A stretch of DNA of 64,000 nt from Legionella sp. W10-070 (GTDB lineage Bacteria; Pseudomonadota; Gammaproteobacteria; Legionellales; Legionellaceae), in contig NZ_CAAAJC010000012.1 in NCBI RefSeq assembly GCF_900640175.1, forward strand, positions 39,606-103,605, given 5' to 3'. The first letter of the stretch is position 1. Every line of letters begins with the position of its first letter. This document shows, in pieces, positions 24,772 to 32,382 of the stretch. The notes beneath the pieces were generated by a model that saw only the letters and a list, made by a program, of their open reading frames with translations, ran no database searches and had not been told where the DNA came from. Position numbers and translations under genes: made by a program.

Positions 24772-26373
24772 GTGTTAAAAAATTCAATCATCAGCAAAGT
24801 GAAAAATCGGGCAATAAGTTTAATTACTTTTAGAAAAATTCGTGAAAAATTATATGCGCGAGATAAGGAACTGGAAGCGCTTAAGCTACAATTAAAAGCA
24901 AACGATAGAGAATTAGAAGCCCTCAAGTCCTTACATTCATGGTTCAGATGGTATTACAGTGAGTATGCCTCTACTCTAAGAATGATTCAGTACAATAAAA
25001 AGACACTTGATATTAATAATCGGTTAATTGATTATGCTAATGAATTTATACCCATCGAAGATGTCACTCAAAAATTGATAGTTCCTCCTCCATCTAACGG
25101 CCCTTTGACCAGAGAATATATTTTTTTTGCTGCAAGATATCTATTTCTGCCTGATAAAAACAATAACAGTATTCAACTCTATTCTATGTCTTATTTAGGT
25201 TATGCAGATTTTATTCACTCACAGCAAGTCTATGATGCTTTTATTGATTATTCTGCCCTTACTAGTTCTGAAGAGATAGTTGAACTGACTGATGATGCTG
25301 CTGGTCTTCTTACAAAGTTTGCCCAAAGTGATAGGTTTGAGGGAATGGAATATGTTTATTCTGGAGAAAGTAAATATTTTCGTCCCTTTGCTTATAATAC
25401 GGGTGATCTTGACCAGGACGGCAAAGACGATTTTATGCTGGGAGGAAAGTTGCTCTTATCTTCGAATAATTATGATCCAGAGAAAAGTTACCATCTACCG
25501 CAGGAATCTATTTTTTTGGAAACACATAAAGAAACATTACTCGTATCTCTTGAAAATAGCTGCATAACAATTAATTGTTATCGTAATAATAAATTGCAAC
25601 AAATATGTAGTACTGCCATAGATACAATAGTTTATAAAAATATCCCGCATGTACTCTATCCTTTACCTTTAAATACAGATCATCCTGCAATGTTTTCCAT
25701 ACGTTCAGAGCGAGGATTGGATATTTATATATTAAATGACTCCATGGTTCCGGAATTAAAGTGGTGGATAACAGGCTTAGTTGAAAAGGAAGTGCTAATC
25801 GGTGCTTTTGGAAATTTTATAAATAAGGATTTTAGCGATTTCTGGATTTCTCAAGTTGCAACTGGAACTGAAAGAAAAGCTTGTGTTGATCAATTGGTAT
25901 TAATTTCTTCTCAGCAATTGCTTAGCTTTCCTCAAGGCGAGGTTCCACTAGGTGATGTGTTATATTTTACTGTAAAAGGAAGTGATAAGTATTCTGATTA
26001 TGATGGAATATCTTCATCCTTATCACCTATTGCAGGGGATATTGATGCTGATGGAAAACCAGATTTATCATTTGTTGGCCACCGTCATATGAATGAAGCC
26101 GGAGCATTGTATATTTTGTTAAATGATAACATCAAAAAAGGAGGGGTACTTAATATTACGGATGAGAAGATAATTAAAATCCTAGGAAAGCCTATGAGCC
26201 AGCTTGCTCCTCCATATGTTCATTGGGATGCGACAGATCTTACTGGCAACGGTCATTGTGATATTATTGTTTCAGCAGATAACGATTTGTATTCGGGGCT
26301 TCATGCGGGTGCAATTTATATTTTAGATAGTAAAAAAATACTACAAGCTTGGCATGAAAAGTGTAGACCTTGA
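24772..26373 (+). CDS. FG-GAP/VCBS-like repeat protein of unknown function
   Basis: 533 residues from a GTG at 24772 (AGGGA 6 bases upstream). A basic N-terminus leads into a predicted coiled coil at about residues 22-50 (ARDKELEALKLQLKANDREL). The body contains repeated Asp-rich calcium-type loops, NTGDLDQDGKDDFMLGG, AGDIDADGKPDLSFVGH and DATDLTGNGHCDIIVSAD, which are the hallmark of FG-GAP/VCBS blades of a beta-propeller. No signal peptide is evident, which is unusual for such proteins. It is the first intact gene outside the ICE and is low in GC. It could be a surface or secreted factor or a Dot/Icm substrate; neither is shown by the sequence. Confidence 0.65.
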   Translation: MLKNSIISKVKNRAISLITFRKIREKLYARDKELEALKLQLKANDRELEALKSLHSWFRWYYSEYASTLRMIQYNKKTLDINNRLIDYANEFIPIEDVTQKLIVPPPSNGPLTREYIFFAARYLFLPDKNNNSIQLYSMSYLGYADFIHSQQVYDAFIDYSALTSSEEIVELTDDAAGLLTKFAQSDRFEGMEYVYSGESKYFRPFAYNTGDLDQDGKDDFMLGGKLLLSSNNYDPEKSYHLPQESIFLETHKETLLVSLENSCITINCYRNNKLQQICSTAIDTIVYKNIPHVLYPLPLNTDHPAMFSIRSERGLDIYILNDSMVPELKWWITGLVEKEVLIGAFGNFINKDFSDFWISQVATGTERKACVDQLVLISSQQLLSFPQGEVPLGDVLYFTVKGSDKYSDYDGISSSLSPIAGDIDADGKPDLSFVGHRHMNEAGALYILLNDNIKKGGVLNITDEKIIKILGKPMSQLAPPYVHWDATDLTGNGHCDIIVSADNDLYSGLHAGAIYILDSKKILQAWHEKCRP

Positions 26374-26408
26374 ACTGTTTTATTTCCCTGTATTTCTATA
26401 GCAAGTGG

Positions 26409-26438
26409 CCTTGATGGGTGAAGCGCAATCAAGGTTTT
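26409..26438 (+). terminator. Possible Rho-independent terminator
   Basis: Stem CCTTGAT / ATCAAGG with an 11-12 base loop followed by TTTTCT, 35 bases after the stop of the FG-GAP-like gene. The stem is short, so confidence is moderate. The rest of the gap up to 26740 holds nothing else I can support. Confidence 0.45.
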
Positions 26439-26740
26439 CTGACGACTTTATCTTTCCAAGCTCACAAAGTTTTGCCTTTCATATCCAAAATAAAACCTGG
26501 TTACGCCTCCGGCTACACTAAAGTTTGCTGGTTCGCTATTTGTCTTAAATAGTGTTTGCGCATAGTTCTATTCAATCAATTATTTGTCCTGTCTTAGTTT
26601 AATGTTAGTTGAGTCAAAGAGAATCGTTATAAGACAGGTATATTTCTGGTATCTTTCTTGGAAGCATCATTAGTCAATGCTTAATAAATACACTCAAGAT
26701 ACATCTGCGAGTGTTGAAGCGTTCAATAGGTTATCCATGG

Positions 26741-27226
26741 TTACAGACGATTGTCCCTCACAAAAATCTGCGTGTAATAAATCCATCCCTTTGCATCCTG
26801 AACGATACCAACCCCGGTTAAATTATATCGACCCTCAATATTTCTTCTATGCCCCCGGCTGGTCAACCATTTCTGCACGACTTGTTTGGGAGGTAGTTTA
26901 AAACAGGCAATATTTTCCGCACCGCCTGCAAAGTCAGGAATACTGGCTTTAATATGGGTGACGCGCTTGTCAAAATCCTGATGACCAAATTTCATGTTCT
27001 TCTCAGCCATATCCAGACTATGTTGTCTGGCCTCTTTCGAGATATCTTCATTTAACGCTAGATTGTTCAGTCCTTTGGATGCACGGTAGTGGTTGACTTC
27101 ATCCAGCACCATTTTCTGGAATTGCCTTTCTTTCTCAGGCGATAGGGGCGCAATCGTTGCGAATGATGGTAGACTTAAAAGGAAAGTGAGAATAATCGAT
27201 GTGATGAGACTTGTAATTTTTTTCAT
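26741..27226 (-). CDS. Secreted CAP-domain (SCP-like) protein
   Basis: 161 residues with a clear signal peptide (MKKITSLITSIILTFLLSLP, cleavage likely after SFA) and a CAP/cysteine-rich-secretory-type domain without the cysteines. Landmarks are LDEVNHYRASKGLNNLALNE (the N-terminal helix), the HSLDMAEKNMKFGH block with a conserved His, GAENIAC (Glu ligand), WLTSRGHRRNI (second His) and GVGIVQDAKGWIYYTQIF. CAP proteins of bacteria are exported and some bind metals or lipids; the role in Legionella is unknown. Monocistronic by spacing. Confidence 0.85.
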   Translation of the reverse strand: MKKITSLITSIILTFLLSLPSFATIAPLSPEKERQFQKMVLDEVNHYRASKGLNNLALNEDISKEARQHSLDMAEKNMKFGHQDFDKRVTHIKASIPDFAGGAENIACFKLPPKQVVQKWLTSRGHRRNIEGRYNLTGVGIVQDAKGWIYYTQIFVRDNRL

Positions 27227-27342
27227 AATACCACCTTGGTAGTGAGAAGGGATGTATTTTAACTTAGTGGTTAAGATATAACCACAGTGGACTGCTATAT
27301 TTCTTGGATGTTTGGCAATTCTGTATATGAGACTTATCTTTC

Positions 27343-27439
27343 AAAATTACTGCCTTAGCAGGATTTTTAATTGTTTTAAGCAAATTAAAAGACATTAATT
27401 TTTAAAATCATCATAAAATACTGCTAAGGCAGTAATTTT
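27343..27439. repeat. 19-bp perfect inverted repeat spanning 97 bp
   Basis: Arms AAAATTACTGCCTTAGCAG at 27343-27361 and its exact complement at 27421-27439 are separated by 59 AT-rich bases. The element lies between the CAP gene start and the stop of the next gene. The lack of a U-run and the long spacer argue against a simple terminator. It could be a short MITE; no convincing target duplication is seen. Confidence 0.8.
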
Positions 27440-27487
27440 ATTCAATTTCAGCTATAAAGTAACTTGTTAAACCTTGAGTAACCTCTG

Positions 27488-28021
27488 CTACTCTACTTTA
27501 ATTTCTCGGGCATGGCATTGTTTTAAAATATTAACAGCTTCCTGGGTTTGTTCTTCGGAACTAACCGTGACCCATAAAACATAGCCACCCTTTTTTTCTT
27601 GTTCGGTTACTTTTTTCAATTGATGTTTCCTCATATAATTTGCCAGTATGCCTCCGATAATGGCACCAACGATTGCGCCAAGTATCCCATACACTAAATT
27701 ATCGTGAGGAGAGCGAACATCGCCAATAATAAAAATGGCAATCACAACACAAATAAATACCGGGATGGAAAAAGAAAATCCTAATACCCAGCCAAAGTCA
27801 TCTCGGAGAAAATGTTCTTTTTTAGGGGGAACCTTACTCTCCTGAATGGTGTCAGGACTGACATAGGGGGAGCCAAATTTGCTGCTCATTTTTTCCGGAG
27901 AACCTTGAATACTGATATCATGACGGGCGACTGTTTTTTCAGTCAGTTTATTAATGACGAACTCGAGTCTTTTTTCACTGCCAACGATGGCGCTTACTGT
28001 TTTAGTTGGTGTGCTGGCCAT
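27488..28021 (-). CDS. Glycine-zipper membrane protein of unknown function
   Basis: 177 residues. The N-terminal half (starting ASTPTKTVSAIVGSEKRLEF) resembles the ligand-binding fold of general-stress YflT/17M-like proteins, followed by two membrane segments: about 95-115 (VLGFSFSIPVFICVVIAIFI) and a glycine-zipper segment at about 128-147 (GILGAIVGAIIGGILANYM). The C-terminus (GYVLWVTVSSEEQTQEAVNI, then KQCHAREIKV) is a small ferredoxin-like domain in which aldehyde-like residue loops are absent. Similar proteins are annotated as hypothetical membrane proteins in many gamma-proteobacteria. Preceded by GGAGAC. Function not recognised. Confidence 0.72.
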   Translation of the reverse strand: MASTPTKTVSAIVGSEKRLEFVINKLTEKTVARHDISIQGSPEKMSSKFGSPYVSPDTIQESKVPPKKEHFLRDDFGWVLGFSFSIPVFICVVIAIFIIGDVRSPHDNLVYGILGAIVGAIIGGILANYMRKHQLKKVTEQEKKGGYVLWVTVSSEEQTQEAVNILKQCHAREIKVE

Positions 28022-28240
28022 TATACTGTCTCCTTGTATCCTGAGTGAAACTCAAAAGAAGAATTTCAACAACTATTTCAATGGGCTATATAGTAAGCAT
28101 AGCTGTTTTTGAAGGTGTCAAGAGCCTGTAGTCTGGGTTACATGATTCATTTGATATAAGGAAGAGCCTCGTTTTTAGAAAATAGGCGACTATTATTAGA
28201 TTATATCTGTCAATGGATTTCAGTGTTCCAAGGAGAGAAG

Positions 28241-29089
28241 ATGACTCATGGAAATTACAACGTTGAGCGGCTAAACAGGGGGGAGATGGAGCACCTCATC
28301 GCATGGGCGACCAAAGAAGGATGGAATCCAGGGCTTTATGATGCTGATTGCTTTTATCAGGCTGACCCTCATGGTTTTTTTGCAGGAAAATTAGATAATC
28401 AAATTATCGCTATGGGCTCTGCAGTAATCTATGATGAACAATTTGCATTTTGCGGTTTTTATATTGTTGATCCAGATTACCGCGGGCAAGGCTATGGTTT
28501 GACTCTAACCAGGGCACGTTTGGCCTATGTTGGACAGCGAAATGCAGGGATTGACGGGGTCGTCAATATGGTTGATAAGTATGCTCGCCTGGGCTATAAA
28601 ACCGCGCACAGGAATGCTCGTTATAGAGGATTCAAATCCCCTTTTATTAGAAAAAATAAATCGCTTGTGCCATTGGGTGAGGTTAACTTCAATTTATTAA
28701 GCTATTATGATCGGCAGCATTTTCCTGCGGCACGTGAAGACTTTCTAACATGTTGGATTAATCAGCCTGGAGGATTAAGTCTTGGTTATATAAGCCAGGG
28801 AAACTTGTCTGGTTATGGCGTAATAAGGGCTTGCCAAAAGGGGTTCAAAATAGGTCCTTTATTTGCAGATAAGCCTGCTATTGCAGAGGAGCTGTTTGTA
28901 AACCTGGTTTCTCACGCACAAGGCAAGGATTTTTATATCGATATACCAGAAAACAATCCACATGCCAGAGAGCTGGTCAGGCGATACCAATTAGAAAAAA
29001 TATTTGAGACGGCTCGCATGTATTTAAAAAAGCCACCTCAGTTACCTGTTGAGCAGATCTATGGTATTACAACCTTTGAACTAGGATAA
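28241..29089 (+). CDS. GNAT family acetyltransferase with C-terminal extension
   Basis: 282 residues from ATG 28241, chosen over an upstream GTG because AGGAG lies directly before it. The N-terminal GNAT fold is clear: FCGFYIVDPDYRGQGYGLTL has the Arg/Gln-x-x-Gly-x-Gly acetyl-CoA loop. The C-terminal half (GYGVIRACQKGFKIGPLFAD and onward) is the GNAT_acetyltr_2/DUF1248-like second domain often fused in this family. It is 4 bases from the polysaccharide-deacetylase-family gene, so the two are co-translated. A joint role in amide or amino-sugar metabolism is possible but is inference. Confidence 0.82.
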   Translation: MTHGNYNVERLNRGEMEHLIAWATKEGWNPGLYDADCFYQADPHGFFAGKLDNQIIAMGSAVIYDEQFAFCGFYIVDPDYRGQGYGLTLTRARLAYVGQRNAGIDGVVNMVDKYARLGYKTAHRNARYRGFKSPFIRKNKSLVPLGEVNFNLLSYYDRQHFPAAREDFLTCWINQPGGLSLGYISQGNLSGYGVIRACQKGFKIGPLFADKPAIAEELFVNLVSHAQGKDFYIDIPENNPHARELVRRYQLEKIFETARMYLKKPPQLPVEQIYGITTFELG

Positions 29090-29093
29090 AATC

Positions 29094-29972
29094 ATGGCTC
29101 GGGATATGGTAGGCTATGGAAGAAATCCTTCCCGGATTCAGTGGCCAGGCAAGGCAAAGCTTGCGATTAATTTTGTGCTTAATTATGAGGAAGGTGCTGA
29201 ACTCACACCGCTTAATGGTGATAGGTTTTCGGAAGTTTATGGTGGTGAATTTCCTTTAGTGGCCAAACCAGAAAACATGCGCAACCTGAGCATGGAATCT
29301 TTGTTTGAGTATGGGAGTCGTGCAGGGGTATGGCGCCTGGTCCGATTATTTGAGAAGGAGCAGATTCCGCTGACTTTTTTTGTAACCGGGTTGGCGTTGG
29401 TAATGAACCCGGAATTTTGTGACTATCTAAAAAAATCAAAGCATGAAATTGCCGGACATGGCTGGCGGTGGATAGATTATTCTCAGTTAGCTCGCCATAA
29501 GGAAAAAGAGCATATAATCAAGTGCATAAAAACAATTGCAAAATACACAGGCCAGCCTCCCCAGGGTTGGTATACTGGCAGACGGAGTGAAAATACACGC
29601 CCGTTGTTATTAGAGATTGGCGGCTTTCTTTATGACTCGGATAGTTATGCTGATGATTTGCCTTATTTTGAGGCTGATCATTTGATTATCCCATATACGT
29701 TGGATTGTAATGATTTTCGCTTCTCTACTTCGCCTGGTTTTTCAACAGCCAATGATTTTTATATGCACCTGAAAAATACCCTGGACTTTCTCTATCAGGA
29801 AGGAGGACCCGCTCTGATGACTATAGGTTTACATCCCAGAATAAGCGGCAGGCCAGGGCGTTGTATGGCTATTAAACAGTTTATTGATTACCTTAGACAA
29901 TTTCCTGACATCTGGTTAACTCGTCGAATAGATATCGCCAATCATTTGATTGCGACTTCAGCTCTAGCATAG
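29094..29972 (+). CDS. Polysaccharide deacetylase family protein (PuuE-like)
   Basis: 292 residues of the NodB/polysaccharide-deacetylase superfamily, closest in layout to the PuuE allantoinase-like group (VGYGRNPSRIQWPGKAKLAI, then NYEEGAE with the metal-site region). Metal-site motif HEIAGHGWRWIDY supplies paired His; later YDSDSYADDLPYF and TIGLHPRISGRPGR match the PuuE group. These enzymes hydrolyse C-N bonds of amides or cyclic ureides. Downstream partner of the GNAT gene; ends about 50 bases before the convergent icmX stop. Substrate unknown; allantoin use is not supported by other genes here. Confidence 0.83.
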   Translation: MARDMVGYGRNPSRIQWPGKAKLAINFVLNYEEGAELTPLNGDRFSEVYGGEFPLVAKPENMRNLSMESLFEYGSRAGVWRLVRLFEKEQIPLTFFVTGLALVMNPEFCDYLKKSKHEIAGHGWRWIDYSQLARHKEKEHIIKCIKTIAKYTGQPPQGWYTGRRSENTRPLLLEIGGFLYDSDSYADDLPYFEADHLIIPYTLDCNDFRFSTSPGFSTANDFYMHLKNTLDFLYQEGGPALMTIGLHPRISGRPGRCMAIKQFIDYLRQFPDIWLTRRIDIANHLIATSALA

Positions 29973-30024
29973 TTTGGCCAGGCAGGGTTGGAAAGGCAGG
30001 AGAGTTTTGCCTTTCCAGATCGGG

Positions 30025-31377
30025 TTACTGTCCCGTAGCTGTACTGGCTTGTGTAGTTAATGTATCAGGTTGTGAGTTACGGACATTCTGAATGAGCAGC
30101 ATGGTATTGGTGAGCAGGAGGCGCTCTTGCTGCTGGCGATTTAAATAGAGCTGGTAGTTAATTTCAGCAAGCAGGACGGCAATTTCTTTTTGCATTGTCG
30201 CAGCAGAGGCTTGATTAATCTGGCTTAGCCATTGTGTATTCTGTGTACGGTCAGGATTGTAAAGTCGCCAGGTTGCCATGGTAAATTCACTAAGTGCCTG
30301 ACTTGTTGTGCTGGCTTGGTCCGGGGTGCCGCCAGGGATTGGTTGAGGCATTCTTTTTGACAGGATGTAATAGAGGTTGCTGATTCCAACAGAGCTTTGT
30401 GCTGCGTAAATTCTTAAGTTGGTAAGGTAGCTCGCAAGTATTGATTGAGCCCGGAATTGCTCCAGCCTGGTGTAACTGCCGTCTGAATTCAGTGCTTTTA
30501 CAAACAATGCATCATACTCCTGGCGGTTAGGAAGCGCCATTGGCGCCACAATGCCGGTTGCATAACGGATAAAGTTAGCCGCTTGCTGGGCTTGATTTTG
30601 TGCTGTAAGGCCTGCTCCTCCAATAGCAGGAGTAGGGGAGGAGGTGGTAACAGTAGTTGTTTCAGTGGTATACATTAAAGGTGATATCAGACTATTTGTG
30701 TTAAGTTGTGAAATAAAGGGCTGGTTGTAATTATAAGTAAAATAGGTTTGCGTATCGGGGATGCGGTTGATGCCAACGACATTTTGCATGACCTGGCTCT
30801 CATTTTTGACACCTGATGGATAAGTGCAGGTGGCCAAGGCCGTACCATCGTTATTTAAGCAATAGCTGTAATCAGGCGTTGCTAAAATATTTAATACTGA
30901 CTGACTGACCGGATCCTCCTGGTAGGTGGGTTGATCGATTAATGGCGAAATTGAAATCTGGGAAGCCGAGGGGCTGGAGTATGCGGAAGAATTAAATGTA
31001 CTGTTGGCGAAAGCATTGATGGAAGTGTAGGCCTGAACGGTATTAGGGACGAATTGTGTGGTAATCTGGGCGGCGGTGGTGACAGGCAAGGCACCAAAGA
31101 CACTGTCAAATAATGCGAGCATGACCCCTTGTACTGCTTGTGTTGTCGAGGGAACCAGGTTTTCGCTGACCGTTCTGCCTTCTGCTGGTGCACTGGGATC
31201 AACTCTCAGGTTATAGCCCAGATACTGGCCGAGGTTGAGTATGTAAGTTGTGAGCTGACTGAGCGAGTTATCCCATGGGTCATGTTGATTGTTGGGGTAG
31301 CCACCCTGTGAGGCAAAGCTTGATGTCATAGAAAGTAAAAGGCCAGATAAAGCCAGGCGTCGACCAAATGATTTCAT
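30025..31377 (-). CDS. icmX: IcmX, Dot/Icm type IV secretion protein
   Basis: 450-residue exported protein with a signal peptide (LALSGLLLSMTSSFASQGG) and the IcmX-type body: GYPNNQHDPWDNSLSQLTTY near the N-terminus, many Gln/Ser/Thr-rich stretches, and a helical C-terminal region. IcmX is a periplasmic Dot/Icm component needed for pore formation and intracellular growth of L. pneumophila. It overlaps the icmW stop by one base (coordinates 31377) and is the downstream gene of the icmW-icmX operon. Convergent with the deacetylase gene. Confidence 0.92.
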   Translation of the reverse strand: MKSFGRRLALSGLLLSMTSSFASQGGYPNNQHDPWDNSLSQLTTYILNLGQYLGYNLRVDPSAPAEGRTVSENLVPSTTQAVQGVMLALFDSVFGALPVTTAAQITTQFVPNTVQAYTSINAFANSTFNSSAYSSPSASQISISPLIDQPTYQEDPVSQSVLNILATPDYSYCLNNDGTALATCTYPSGVKNESQVMQNVVGINRIPDTQTYFTYNYNQPFISQLNTNSLISPLMYTTETTTVTTSSPTPAIGGAGLTAQNQAQQAANFIRYATGIVAPMALPNRQEYDALFVKALNSDGSYTRLEQFRAQSILASYLTNLRIYAAQSSVGISNLYYILSKRMPQPIPGGTPDQASTTSQALSEFTMATWRLYNPDRTQNTQWLSQINQASAATMQKEIAVLLAEINYQLYLNRQQQERLLLTNTMLLIQNVRNSQPDTLTTQASTATGQ

Positions 31378-31832
31378 TATTCTTCCCCTTCAAGAGCACG
31401 AGCGACAAGTTTCAAACGATATTCAGAAAAAACACGGGCAAGCAAGCGCAGGCGTTCAAAAACGATGTTTCTTTTGAGAAAAAAACCGGCAGGATCATGG
31501 CTGCCTGTGCTGGTTTCTTCTGCATGGATTAAAATTCGAGAAGCACTTCCGGGATGAACTGTATCAATGGCTTGTAGCAGCCGCAGACCCCTGCCGGATT
31601 TTATATTGGCAACCAGACGGATAAACGTATCTTCATGGCCTAACGAGCCGATATCGATTTTTTCAATATCGTCCAGCTCATTAGCTAATCGGGTAATTGC
31701 CTCTTCTAACTCAGGATTGCCATCCAATGTCCAGTCTTCTACACTTTCCATAAATGTAATGACACGATAAATCATCGGGTCGACATACTCATACCAGTAT
31801 TGTGCTGAGGCTTCATGACTAAGATCAGGCAT
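31377..31832 (-). CDS. icmW: IcmW, Dot/Icm effector chaperone
   Basis: 151-residue acidic protein matching IcmW almost throughout (MPDLSHEASAQYWYEYVDPM, then ITFMESVEDWTLDGNPELEE). IcmW pairs with IcmS to bind effectors and deliver them to the DotL coupling complex. Length equals that of the L. pneumophila protein. It is divergent from icmV across a 94-base AT-rich gap containing a TATAGTATAGTAT motif that may be a -10 region. High conservation marks this as the chromosomal Dot/Icm region I. Confidence 0.96.
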   Translation of the reverse strand: MPDLSHEASAQYWYEYVDPMIYRVITFMESVEDWTLDGNPELEEAITRLANELDDIEKIDIGSLGHEDTFIRLVANIKSGRGLRLLQAIDTVHPGSASRILIHAEETSTGSHDPAGFFLKRNIVFERLRLLARVFSEYRLKLVARALEGEE

Positions 31833-31926
31833 TTTTTACTCTTTTTTTACCATTAATGGACTGCGTATAAATAACTACTATAGTATAGTATGAAGAGTAA
31901 AAGTCCATTGCCTGAAAGTAAATTTT

Positions 31927-32382
31927 ATGAAAATCAAAAAAAGCACCAAGTTAGTTGGTATTTTCAAACGAATTTTTAATGTACGCGCATGGTTTGATTT
32001 TGACCGTTTAAGCGCATTTACAGCTTACCTGGTCGGTGGTTTCAAGACAATGTTTATACCACAAAAACAAACTGGCCAGGGAGAAAGTTTTGAGGCTGCT
32101 GTAGCAAGAATGCACCTCAGCGAAAAAGATCTTATTGCCAAGCAGAAAGCGTTATATCGCTTGAGTATTTTGATGTGCGCTGCGGCTGTATTTATTTTTT
32201 CTTATTCTCTATATCACCTATATTACGGAACTTACAGGGCCGTTATCGTCAGTCTGGTGCTTACATTAGTTGCCCTGGTCTTAGCCTTTCGTTACCACTT
32301 TTGGTATTTTCAAATTAAAGAACGAAAGTTAGGCTGTTCAATAAGCGAATGGTACAGGCAAGGTCTTAAAGGTGATAAGTAA
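31927..32382 (+). CDS. icmV: IcmV, Dot/Icm inner-membrane protein
   Basis: 151-residue protein with two membrane segments in the middle (about 78-96, LSILMCAAAVFIFSYSLY; about 103-122, AVIVSLVLTLVALVLAF). The basic N-terminus MKIKKSTKLVGIFKRIFNVR and length match IcmV. IcmV is required for Dot/Icm function in macrophages; its biochemical role is unclear. Its stop shares a base with the dotA start (TAATG), so dotA translation is coupled. Confidence 0.93.
   Translation: MKIKKSTKLVGIFKRIFNVRAWFDFDRLSAFTAYLVGGFKTMFIPQKQTGQGESFEAAVARMHLSEKDLIAKQKALYRLSILMCAAAVFIFSYSLYHLYYGTYRAVIVSLVLTLVALVLAFRYHFWYFQIKERKLGCSISEWYRQGLKGDK

Noticed and set aside
26677..26901. A 74-aa rightward ORF
   Set aside because: It is mostly antisense to the end of the CAP-domain gene, has no ribosome site and no family signature.
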